A stretch of 15,433 bases of DNA from UBA1124 sp963933095 (GTDB lineage: Bacteria > Pseudomonadota > Gammaproteobacteria > Pseudomonadales > Cellvibrionaceae): contig CAWVSV010000060.1 of assembly GCA_963933095.1 (NCBI GenBank), positions 1 to 15,433 of the forward strand, given 5' to 3'. The position numbers and the translations under genes are program-made. Positions 7,863 through 15,343 of the stretch are shown here, piece by piece (position 1 is the first letter of the stretch; each line of letters opens with the position of its first letter). The notes beneath the pieces are model-generated. The model was not told the DNA's origin. It did no database searches and saw only the letters and a program-made list of their open reading frames with translations.

Positions 7863-7903
7863 CGATGACATAACGCCTTTTCACTTGGACCCAAACACAC
7901 CGC

Positions 7904-8359
7904 ATGAGATATGCCCCTCAACCTTCCCACCTCAGCCTAAGATACTTGCTAGTACTTTTGGCCATGGCTATGATGCCTAGCTTAGGGCTGGGGGGCACTC
8001 AAACGCCAAACCTTATTGTCAATCCACAACTCAGCGTAACTAGTATCTCGCGCAACAAGGCCCGCAGTATATTTTCTATGCGCCTGCGCGAGTGGCCTGA
8101 TGGAACTCCTATCGTGGTTTATGTTCTACCCGACCAAGCAAAGCAACATCGCGATTTCGTACAAAAAAGACTATCGATGTTTCCGCATCAATTGCGCCGC
8201 CACTGGGATAGATATGTTTATACCGGCATTGGCCAAGCACCTATAGAAGTTGCCAACCGCAAAGAAATGATTGAACGCGTTAACAATACAGCCGGAGCCA
8301 TAGGCTATACCAATAAGGAATCGACGGATGCCGAGATCCGCATCATACCATTGGACTAA
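7904..8359 (+). CDS. Small secreted PstS-like substrate-binding protein
   Basis: A 151-residue secreted protein that resembles a fragment of phosphate-type ABC transporter binding proteins (the PBP-like/PstS family). It has a Sec signal peptide with hydrophobic core LLVLLAMAMMPSLGLG (about 15-30). The mature part holds family-like stretches: SISRNKARSIFSMRLREWPDG, which resembles the region where PstS proteins have the 'IF.G....W.DG' pattern, and NTAGAIGYTN near the end. At about 120 mature residues it is too small for a full two-lobed binding protein, and no permease or ATPase gene lies nearby, so transport is unlikely. I infer a periplasmic sensor or accessory protein for the downstream GGDEF-EAL protein. 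The ATG is the first after an in-frame stop, but no ribosome site is evident. Its end overlaps the next gene by 32 nt. Confidence 0.75.
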   Translation: MRYAPQPSHLSLRYLLVLLAMAMMPSLGLGGTQTPNLIVNPQLSVTSISRNKARSIFSMRLREWPDGTPIVVYVLPDQAKQHRDFVQKRLSMFPHQLRRHWDRYVYTGIGQAPIEVANRKEMIERVNNTAGAIGYTNKESTDAEIRIIPLD

Positions 8360-9548
8360 AGACTGCTGGGCAGCCTTAACTTTATTTATCGCCTGCGCAC
8401 CGATCACCGTACTTGCGAGCGAGGCTGATAATGGTCAGTCATCATTGCGCTGGCATGGCTTCGCCAATCAAGGCGTGATTAAAACTGATTACAATAGCTT
8501 TTTTGGTGACAGCGAACATTGGAGCTGGGAATTCGATGATCTGGGCCTGGGCGGCTCTTGGAAACCTCACTCACGTGTACAGTTTTCGGCGCAGGCGATT
8601 TATCGTCGCGCCGGAAAAAACTCGCAAGACGGTGTGCAACTAGATTATGGCTTTGCCGATATCAATCTAGTCAACAGTTTGGATTATGGTTTGGGTGTTC
8701 GCGCTGGACGCGTAAAAAACACCTATGGACTTTATAATGACGCCCGAGATATCGCCTTTAATAAACCATCAATACTGTTGCCGCAATCCATTTACCTAGA
8801 CAGCATGCGTCAGGTATTTCACACCATGGATGGCCTTTCCAGTTATGGCCACGCACAATGGGCTGACATGCGCATAAATCTAGATTTGGTTTATGGTAAA
8901 CCGATAATCGATGAAACCACAGAGCAAATAATTTTAGGTGCTAACCGCCCCGGCAATATTGAAAACGAAAAAATGCTGATCGCTCGAGTTATGCTAGAAC
9001 AAGACGCTGGACGCTGGCGCCTAGGCTATAGCTTTGCTCAATTTGGCTCTGATTATAAATCTACATCAGTCGATTTTCCTGTAAATGGTAAAGACAATAT
9101 TACTCTCAATTTACTGTCGTTCGAATATAACTGGCCAGATTGGCAAATAACCGCTGAATACCAGATTTCTGAAATAGAATACCAAGGCCCAAATTACAGC
9201 ATCTACGACGACCCAAAAAATAACGAATCTTATTACGGCCAAATTAGCTATCGGATCACCCCGAAGTGGAAAACCTATGCTCGCTATGATGTTTATTATA
9301 TATACAGCAATGATAAAGACGGAAAAAAATTACAAGCTGCGTCTGGTGGACAAGTGCCGGCCCACAAGGCGTTTGCCAAAGACATAACCGCAGGCGTTCG
9401 CTATGACATAAATAAACATTGGATGGTAGCCGCCGAATACCACCGTATTAAGGGCACTGGCTGGTTAGCTCTTATTGAAAATCCAATCCCCAGCGAGACA
9501 GCTGAAGACTGGAACCTATTTACGGCCCAATTGAGCTTTAAGTTCTAA
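8328..9548 (+). CDS. Outer-membrane beta-barrel (porin-like) protein
   Basis: A 406-residue secreted protein with a signal peptide: core about 14-27, probable cleavage after VLA at residue 30. The mature chain has the alternating polar/aromatic pattern of outer-membrane beta strands (for example SSLRWHGFANQGVI, RVQFSAQAIYRR, YYGQISYRI, KTYARYDVYYIY) and ends in a strand finishing with Phe (FTAQLSFKF), the usual outer-membrane assembly signal. It resembles porin-like proteins found beside sensory genes in marine gammaproteobacteria, though I cannot name a characterised family. The ATG at 8328 lies inside the previous gene; AAGGAA (8315-8320) at 7-nt spacing supports it, and it yields the complete signal peptide. 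The 32-nt overlap implies translational coupling. It could be a channel that admits the ligand, or a structural partner. Confidence 0.8.
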   Translation: MPRSASYHWTKDCWAALTLFIACAPITVLASEADNGQSSLRWHGFANQGVIKTDYNSFFGDSEHWSWEFDDLGLGGSWKPHSRVQFSAQAIYRRAGKNSQDGVQLDYGFADINLVNSLDYGLGVRAGRVKNTYGLYNDARDIAFNKPSILLPQSIYLDSMRQVFHTMDGLSSYGHAQWADMRINLDLVYGKPIIDETTEQIILGANRPGNIENEKMLIARVMLEQDAGRWRLGYSFAQFGSDYKSTSVDFPVNGKDNITLNLLSFEYNWPDWQITAEYQISEIEYQGPNYSIYDDPKNNESYYGQISYRITPKWKTYARYDVYYIYSNDKDGKKLQAASGGQVPAHKAFAKDITAGVRYDINKHWMVAAEYHRIKGTGWLALIENPIPSETAEDWNLFTAQLSFKF

Positions 9549-9552
9549 CCAT

Positions 9553-11982
9553 ATGTTCATCAGTTTAAAAATTAAGGCTCTAATCTTAACTAGCATATTG
9601 GTGCTGGGGCTTAGTGCATTTTTTGCTTTTGTAGGCGAGACACAGCTAGAAAATTTATACAAAGTCCAGCGAGATGAAAATCATCGTCGTCATAAAGATG
9701 AAATCACTGCGTTAATACAACAGTCTAATAACCACTTATTGCAGCTTGTCGATATAATTCCGACACTATCTATGACTAATGAATACAAAAATAATGTGCA
9801 GAGCAGCCTCAATAATCATTGGGAATACTTAGCAATAAATTGGAGCCTAGACAGCGCTCATTTGTATCGTCGTGACGGATCGAATATCGCACATTGGGGA
9901 TCAAAAAATAATTTTAATAAGTTCCTAACAGACATCGAAAAAACAGGCATTAACGGCACACCATTGAGTATTATAGATTGCCACCAGCAATGTTTACAAA
10001 TACTGATCACACCAGTAATAAACCACAATAAAGACTTTCAGGTGTTACTACTAACACGCTCAATTTCCGACATATTAAGTACCTTTAACAACCTTACCCA
10101 GTCAGATATAGGTGTACTCAGCCGCATTAAAAGCAACTCTAAAAAAAGCAAAAATTTAGATATATGGCAACGTCGGGCAGCAACTATAACCAATTTCAAA
10201 GATACATTACCGCTATTACAAGATGCATCGGAAAAAATTAGTTTCAATCAGTTAATCAATGCTAGTCAAAGTGTTGAACTTAACAGTGGCAGTTTTCAAT
10301 TGGCATTAATTCCAACCGAACCAGGTCAGGATTACAGTTACTACATTATTATTGAAAATGTTACCGAAGAGCGAAGCCAGATAGCGGATGCCTCCAGCAG
10401 TTATATCGTTACGGCTATATCTGCGGTCATAATTTTTAGCCTTCTCATTATTATCATGCTGTGGAAACCCATAGTGCGTCTGCGTCAGCAGGCTGACTTA
10501 ATGCCTTTACTTAGTCAGGGTAAATTTGCATATGTTAGAGAAATACTTGCACAAAGTAATAGAAAACGCTGGTTTAAAGACGAAATAGATATACTCGACA
10601 GTAGTGAAATCAATGTTTCATTACAGCTTGAGAGCATGCAAGAACAGATACAAAATCACAATAAAGAGCTGCAAAAATTGGTACTCTTTGACACATTAAC
10701 AGGGCTAGCAACTCGTCGATCGCTACTTGATGAAATTCAGATTTGCTTGAATAAAGAAAACAGTAGTTTTTCTTTATTATTTTTAGATCTCGATAATTTC
10801 AAACGAATAAATGACTCGCTTGGACATCACTGCGGTGATGAATTATTAAAAATAGTCGGTAAACGTCTACAATCTTGCGTACGCGGCGGCGATTTAGTCA
10901 GCCGCCTTGGCGGCGATGAGTTCTGCATACTTATCAGGGAGATTCGCCACCAAGGCGATGGCAGTATTATTGCTAATAATGTGCTCAATGTTTTAAGAAA
11001 TCCGTTGCGCCTACAGTCAACTGAAGTAATCGTTTCTGCCAGTATCGGCATTGTCAGCTCCCCTGAGGACGGCCTAAACACTGAGGAACTTTTACAAAAA
11101 GCAGACTTGGCTATGTACCGAGCTAAAGCTCTGGGGCGAAATAAATATCAGCTATTTAACAATTCCATGACCGAGCATGCCGTGGCACAACTAGAGCTTG
11201 AAAATGAACTTAGACAGGCGCTAATCAATCGTGAGTTTGTACTCTATTATCAACCACAGATAGATTTCAAAAATAATACTATCTGCTCGGTAGAAGCCCT
11301 CGTTCGCTGGCGGCACCCCGTTCGTGGTCTACTCGCCCCGGGACAATTTATTGCTCAGTTGGAAGAGACCGGCCTAATTGTTCCGCTGGGGGAGTGGGTA
11401 TTAGTGGAAGCATGTGAAGCGCTCAGACGCTGGTTAGATGCAGGGCTGGAGCCTATAAAAATGTCTGTTAACCTGTCCTCGCGCCAGTTCCAAGACCCTA
11501 AATTATTTCCCATGATCGAGCAAACCTTGTCACTCACTCAGGTACCCGCGAAACTGCTCGAGCTTGAAATCACAGAATCAATGGTGATACAAGACATCGA
11601 AAACAATAATCGCGCACTTCATCAATTACAGCAATTGGGTATGTCGATAGCTATCGATGACTTTGGCACTGGCTACTCGTCCTTTAGCTATCTCAAAGAG
11701 CTGCCGCTCGACACCTTAAAGATAGACCGATCTTTTGTTATGGATATCCCCGACAATGAAACCGATATGGAAATCACCGCGGCGATTATTGCGGTAGCAC
11801 ACAAACTCAAGCTCAAAGTTGTTGCCGAAGGCATTGAGACCAGTGCGCAGGAAAAATTCTTGATAGCGGAAGGTTGTGATATCGGCCAGGGCTACTTATT
11901 TAGCAAACCTATTGCCGAACCGGACCTTGTGGCCTTGCTAAAAAAAGAAAATAAAGAAACAACCTCAGCCAATGACGAATAA
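9553..11982 (+). CDS. Membrane GGDEF-EAL protein with periplasmic sensor domain
   Basis: An 809-residue inner-membrane protein predicted to make and/or break cyclic di-GMP. Two transmembrane helices (about 8-27 and 284-304) enclose a periplasmic domain of about 255 residues. This is probably Cache-like, with LYRRDGSNIAHWG and a cysteine pair C143/C147 that could form a disulfide. A linker and coiled coil (about 305-376) lead to a GGDEF domain with intact GGDEF (453-457) and the inhibitory RxxD site (R444-D447) five residues before it. An EAL domain follows: EAL (581-583), N640, E672 and E675 in EITES, D702/D703, K723, E759 and Q779 all match phosphodiesterase active-site positions. Both activities therefore look possible; which dominates cannot be told from sequence. 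It starts 4 nt after the porin-like gene with no clear ribosome site, indicating coupled translation. The N-terminal half looks A/T-rich compared with mutL. Confidence 0.93.
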   Translation: MFISLKIKALILTSILVLGLSAFFAFVGETQLENLYKVQRDENHRRHKDEITALIQQSNNHLLQLVDIIPTLSMTNEYKNNVQSSLNNHWEYLAINWSLDSAHLYRRDGSNIAHWGSKNNFNKFLTDIEKTGINGTPLSIIDCHQQCLQILITPVINHNKDFQVLLLTRSISDILSTFNNLTQSDIGVLSRIKSNSKKSKNLDIWQRRAATITNFKDTLPLLQDASEKISFNQLINASQSVELNSGSFQLALIPTEPGQDYSYYIIIENVTEERSQIADASSSYIVTAISAVIIFSLLIIIMLWKPIVRLRQQADLMPLLSQGKFAYVREILAQSNRKRWFKDEIDILDSSEINVSLQLESMQEQIQNHNKELQKLVLFDTLTGLATRRSLLDEIQICLNKENSSFSLLFLDLDNFKRINDSLGHHCGDELLKIVGKRLQSCVRGGDLVSRLGGDEFCILIREIRHQGDGSIIANNVLNVLRNPLRLQSTEVIVSASIGIVSSPEDGLNTEELLQKADLAMYRAKALGRNKYQLFNNSMTEHAVAQLELENELRQALINREFVLYYQPQIDFKNNTICSVEALVRWRHPVRGLLAPGQFIAQLEETGLIVPLGEWVLVEACEALRRWLDAGLEPIKMSVNLSSRQFQDPKLFPMIEQTLSLTQVPAKLLELEITESMVIQDIENNNRALHQLQQLGMSIAIDDFGTGYSSFSYLKELPLDTLKIDRSFVMDIPDNETDMEITAAIIAVAHKLKLKVVAEGIETSAQEKFLIAEGCDIGQGYLFSKPIAEPDLVALLKKENKETTSANDE

Positions 11983-12003
11983 CACGACAATGCCGTATGA
12001 GTA

Positions 12004-12053
12004 ACTGTCCCCGCATAATAAACCGATCTAACACTTCTAAAGTCTGCTGCGCC
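12004..12053 (-). repeat. Diverged second copy of the mutL 3' end (relic)
   Basis: These 50 bases match 12071-12120, the last codons of mutL, at 37 positions with no gaps. Read on the minus strand they encode AQQTLEVLDRFIMRGQ against ALQTLDELDKLFMRGQ in MutL, 10 of 16 residues identical and most others conservative. The relic begins in the bases just after the mutL stop, is shifted in frame relative to mutL, and has no stop codon after its MRGQ. Similarity ends at the position of the mutL stop codon. It is therefore a coding fragment and not a structural repeat. It fills much of the 86-nt gap between the convergent GGDEF-EAL gene and mutL, in which I see no clear terminator. Confidence 0.75.
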
Positions 12054-12068
12054 TTACTGAGGCGGGCA

Positions 12069-13964
12069 CTACTGCCCTCGCATAAATAACTTATCCAATT
12101 CATCTAATGTCTGCAGTGCCCAGGTGGGCCGGCCATGATTACACTGGCCACTTCTTTCAGTTGCCTCCATATCCCGCAACAATGCATTCATCTCCGGCAG
12201 CGTAAGTTTGCGATTTGCACGCACACTGCCATGGCAGGCCATAGTGCCGAGAATTTCATTAATATGATTGCGTATACGTTCACTACTGCCATGTTCAATT
12301 AAATCTGACAGTACATCGCGCACCAACTGATCGACATCGGCACGATTAAGCATCACAGGAATCTGTCGTATCAACAGTGACTCGGGCCCGGCACGCTGCA
12401 ATTCAAAACCGAGTTTTTGAAATATTTCAGCATGACTGTCGGCGCAATCTGCCTCTTTCTCACTCAGCGCCAGTGTCTGCGGTACCAATAGAGGTTGAGC
12501 CCGAATACCCTGCAAGTCGAACGCCTCTTTCATACGTTCATACGTAATACGTTCGTGGGCGGCATGCATGTCCACCACTATCATGCCTTGAGCATTTTCC
12601 GCCAGAATAAAAATACCCTTTAACTGCGCAATGGCATAGCCCAGCGGCGGGATTTCTTCATTAGACTCATTCAATTGCTGCAACGAAGGCGTGCCCGATG
12701 CATATCCAGAGTTCTCTGTCGCCTGACTCGAATACAACTGGCCATAACCTGTTAGCTGCTCAGCGACAGCGCCTGGAGCAGGAGACTGCTGCTGATAGCT
12801 GGAAAATCCAGCGGGTTGCGCGGATTTAGCTGAAGAGCTAAAAGCAATTTGATTCTGACCCTGAAATTCACCCACCGCAACGCCCTGCACCGACAACTGT
12901 GGTGATGACGGCGCGTGCAATACGCCATTAGCCTGCTGCGTATCAGTCAATTGATCTGTCGGCCGAACATCGGCCAGCGCATGGTGCAAACTGCGATAAA
13001 TAAAATCATGCACGCTACGGTTATCGCGAAAACGAACTTCGTGCTTGGTCGGGTGAACATTGACATCGACACTGGCCGGATCGACTTGCAAATATAAAAC
13101 AAAGGCGGGATGGCGGCCGTGGTAAAGCACATCCTGATAAGCTTGACGCACCGCGTGCCCTACTAATTTATCACGAATGGCGCGACCATTAACAAAGAAG
13201 TGCTGCAAGTCAGCCTGCGAACGGGAAAAGGTTGGCAGTGCTACCCACCCCCAGAGACGAAAACCGGCGCGTTCGATATCAAGATGCACGGCATTTTCCA
13301 TAAACGCGGGACCGCACACCTGGGCCACGCGGCGTTCCATCTCGGCTTGGGTTTCACCTCCGCGCCAATTGTGGATTGCGCGACCATTGTGACGCAAAAC
13401 AAAACTGACATCGAAACGCGATAGAGCCAGCCGTTTAACAACATCTTCGATACGGTTGTATTCGGTTTTTTCGGTGCGTAAAAATTTTCGCCTGGCCGGA
13501 GTATTAAAAAATAAGTCACGTACTTCCACTGTGGTGCCCTGTGGGTGCGGCGCCGGCGCTATATCGGCATCCATTTCTCGACCTTCGGTCTGCGCCTGCC
13601 AACCGTGCCCACTATCGTTGGTATTACTGGTTAAAGTAGTCCGCGATACCGAGCTAATAGAGGCCAAGGCCTCGCCGCGAAAGCCTAATGTCGCTACCGC
13701 TTCGAGATCATCTAATTGGTATATTTTACTGGTGGCATGGCGCGATAAGGCCAGAGATAAATCTTCTTTTTCAATGCCGATGCCGTTGTCGCGCACCCGC
13801 ATTAATTTAATACCCCCGCCCTCAATATCTATGTCCAAACGCGAAGCGCCAGCATCGAGGCTGTTTTCCAGGATCTCTTTTATTACCGAGCCTGGCCGCT
13901 CGACTACTTCTCCGGCAGCAATTTGGTTTGCCAACCGCGGACTCAGTAATTTAATTTTTGACAT
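12069..13964 (-). CDS. mutL: DNA mismatch repair protein MutL, endonuclease type
   Basis: Couples mismatch recognition by MutS to strand removal. The N-terminal GHKL ATPase is complete: E33/N34 in ENSLDAGA, DNGIGI (59-64), TLGFRGEALASI (92-103) and VNVHPTKHEVRF (301-312). A Gln/Ser-rich linker of about 100 residues (330-438) follows. The C-terminal domain carries the metal-site motifs of nicking MutL proteins: DMHAAHERITYE (465-476, the DQHA-x2-E-x4-E motif with Met for Gln), ACHGSVRA (576-583) and CNHGRP (608-613). This suggests methyl-independent repair without MutH, as in Pseudomonas. The ATG lies 18 nt after the amiB stop with no strong ribosome site, consistent with coupled translation. 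At 631 residues the length is normal. A relic of its own 3' end lies just downstream. Confidence 0.97.
   Translation of the reverse strand: MSKIKLLSPRLANQIAAGEVVERPGSVIKEILENSLDAGASRLDIDIEGGGIKLMRVRDNGIGIEKEDLSLALSRHATSKIYQLDDLEAVATLGFRGEALASISSVSRTTLTSNTNDSGHGWQAQTEGREMDADIAPAPHPQGTTVEVRDLFFNTPARRKFLRTEKTEYNRIEDVVKRLALSRFDVSFVLRHNGRAIHNWRGGETQAEMERRVAQVCGPAFMENAVHLDIERAGFRLWGWVALPTFSRSQADLQHFFVNGRAIRDKLVGHAVRQAYQDVLYHGRHPAFVLYLQVDPASVDVNVHPTKHEVRFRDNRSVHDFIYRSLHHALADVRPTDQLTDTQQANGVLHAPSSPQLSVQGVAVGEFQGQNQIAFSSSAKSAQPAGFSSYQQQSPAPGAVAEQLTGYGQLYSSQATENSGYASGTPSLQQLNESNEEIPPLGYAIAQLKGIFILAENAQGMIVVDMHAAHERITYERMKEAFDLQGIRAQPLLVPQTLALSEKEADCADSHAEIFQKLGFELQRAGPESLLIRQIPVMLNRADVDQLVRDVLSDLIEHGSSERIRNHINEILGTMACHGSVRANRKLTLPEMNALLRDMEATERSGQCNHGRPTWALQTLDELDKLFMRGQ
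12071..12120 (-). repeat. mutL 3' end, intact partner of the relic repeat
   Basis: This is the functional copy of the 50-base direct repeat, covering the last MutL codons up to the first base of the stop. Its partner at 12004-12053 lies 67 bases away in the same orientation. The 13 differences are spread along the stretch, and most leave the encoded residues similar. Confidence 0.75.
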
Positions 13965-13982
13965 GTTATTAGACTACAAAGA

Positions 13983-15323
13983 TTATGAAGTAGGAATTTT
14001 AAGTTTTTGACCAATACGAATATTACTGCCATTGATGCTATTGTAATTTTGAATGTCTTTGATGTTAACGCTATAACGCTTAGCGATACCTGACAGGGTG
14101 TCGCCACGCGTTATCACATGGACACGCGAGGATAATGCGGTATCGAGCCGGCCGTGTTTATGCCAAGCAAGTAGCGAATCAGATGGCGGATACTGAGAAA
14201 AGTACTGCTTTATCCCGGCAAAAATCTGCTTCGACAGCTTATTTCGATAGCGACTGCTGTTGAGTTTTTTTGCCTCGCCAGGGTTGGAAATAAAACCTGT
14301 CTCAACCAAAATTGATGGCACATCGGGCGATTTCAATACTGCAAAACCGGCCTGCTCGACATGTTTTTTGTGTAGCTTAGCGACTTTGTCCATCGAGCTA
14401 AGTACCTTATGCCCGATCTGCAAGCTGGAACTCAAAGTCGCCGTCATCGCTAAATCGACCAGCACGCCAGCCAGGACTTTATCTTTATCAGCCAAGTTGA
14501 CACTTCCGACACCACCTATTAAATCCGCTTCATTTTCACGCTTGGCGAGAAAACGTGCAGTCTCTGAAGTGGCGCCGCGGCGTGACAGAGCGAACACCGA
14601 CGCTCCGTGGGCTTTGGGATTAGTAAAAGCATCAGCATGAATAGAGATAAACAGATCAGCGCGTTTTTTACGAGCAATGTCGCGACGTTTTTTCAGCGGA
14701 ATATAGTAGTCGCCTGTGCGCACTAATACCGCTTTATAACCAGATTCAGCATTAACCAGACGTGCCAGCTCTTTGGCTATTTTAAACACCACGTCTTTTT
14801 CTTGAAGACGCTTAGGGCCTATTGCCCCTGGGTCTTCACCACCGTGACCAGCATCGATTGCGATAACAATGTCGCGCTTGCGACCACTGGATGCCGATGC
14901 CACTGTTTTAACCGTTTTTGCGCTGCCCGCTTGATCATACAGGTCGACCACAAGACGATCATTTTTACCCTGCTGCTTTTTCAAGACAAAACTGCGCGGT
15001 TTAACGCCACTGGATAGATCTAGCACCACTCGTAAATCGCTTTTATTACGCAGGGCCGTGCGAATATTTTTAATCGATGTGTTGGCTAATTCTAAGCCAC
15101 TCAAAGAACCTTTAAAGGCGCTACGTTCTATATCGATAACCAGCCGATCAGGTGATTTCAACATAAAGAGTTTGTGTTCTACCGGCCCGCTTAAGTCGAA
15201 CACCAGACGAGTGTGATCAGGAGCTCGCCACAGACGTATGCTATCGACCGTGGCAGCACTTACCGCAACAGTAAACAACGATAATAGCAGTGCCAACACT
15301 CTCCTTAACTTCACCCCAAACAA
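13983..15323 (-). CDS. amiB: N-acetylmuramoyl-L-alanine amidase AmiB
   Basis: A periplasmic zinc amidase that cleaves the peptide stem from septal peptidoglycan so that daughter cells separate; family members are activated by an EnvC/NlpD-type LytM protein. The 446 residues comprise a signal peptide (1-23, VSA before cleavage), an AMIN targeting domain (about 25-130), an Amidase_3 domain (about 150-375) with zinc and catalytic positions H160 (DAGHGGEDPGAIG), E175, H229 (SIHADAF) and E341 (VETGFISNP), and a C-terminal LysM motif (about 400-445). The insert at about 245-325 corresponds to the autoinhibitory region of AmiB-type enzymes. The start is a TTG, supported by AAGGA (15331-15335) at 7-nt spacing and by the signal peptide it produces. 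It begins 20 nt after the upstream stop and is cotranscribed with mutL. Confidence 0.95.
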   Translation of the reverse strand: MFGVKLRRVLALLLSLFTVAVSAATVDSIRLWRAPDHTRLVFDLSGPVEHKLFMLKSPDRLVIDIERSAFKGSLSGLELANTSIKNIRTALRNKSDLRVVLDLSSGVKPRSFVLKKQQGKNDRLVVDLYDQAGSAKTVKTVASASSGRKRDIVIAIDAGHGGEDPGAIGPKRLQEKDVVFKIAKELARLVNAESGYKAVLVRTGDYYIPLKKRRDIARKKRADLFISIHADAFTNPKAHGASVFALSRRGATSETARFLAKRENEADLIGGVGSVNLADKDKVLAGVLVDLAMTATLSSSLQIGHKVLSSMDKVAKLHKKHVEQAGFAVLKSPDVPSILVETGFISNPGEAKKLNSSRYRNKLSKQIFAGIKQYFSQYPPSDSLLAWHKHGRLDTALSSRVHVITRGDTLSGIAKRYSVNIKDIQNYNSINGSNIRIGQKLKIPTS

Positions 15324-15343
15324 ATCAATATCCTTTATTTAAC

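Noticed and set aside
7770..7903. Possible second remnant of the mutL tail upstream of miaA (a TTAGAT...TTTATGCC stretch on the minus strand)
   Set aside because: Only short matches that need gaps, and the translated residues do not follow the MutL C-terminus.
7904..11982. Transposon or prophage as carrier of the inserted operon
   Set aside because: No transposase, integrase, terminal inverted repeats or tRNA attachment site is visible at the borders; the only scar is the mutL tail copy.
12059..12081. G/C-rich stem at the convergent GGDEF-EAL/mutL junction
   Set aside because: Only four clean base pairs (GGGC with GCCC), mismatched beyond that and without a T-run on either strand.
11909..12103. 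64-residue minus-strand open frame across the mutL end
   Set aside because: It merely reads through the mutL relic and then antisense to the GGDEF-EAL gene; no independent start signal. Not a gene.
13456..14010. 184-residue plus-strand open frame over the mutL start
   Set aside because: Antisense shadow of well-conserved mutL coding sequence, with no ribosome site or recognisable domain.
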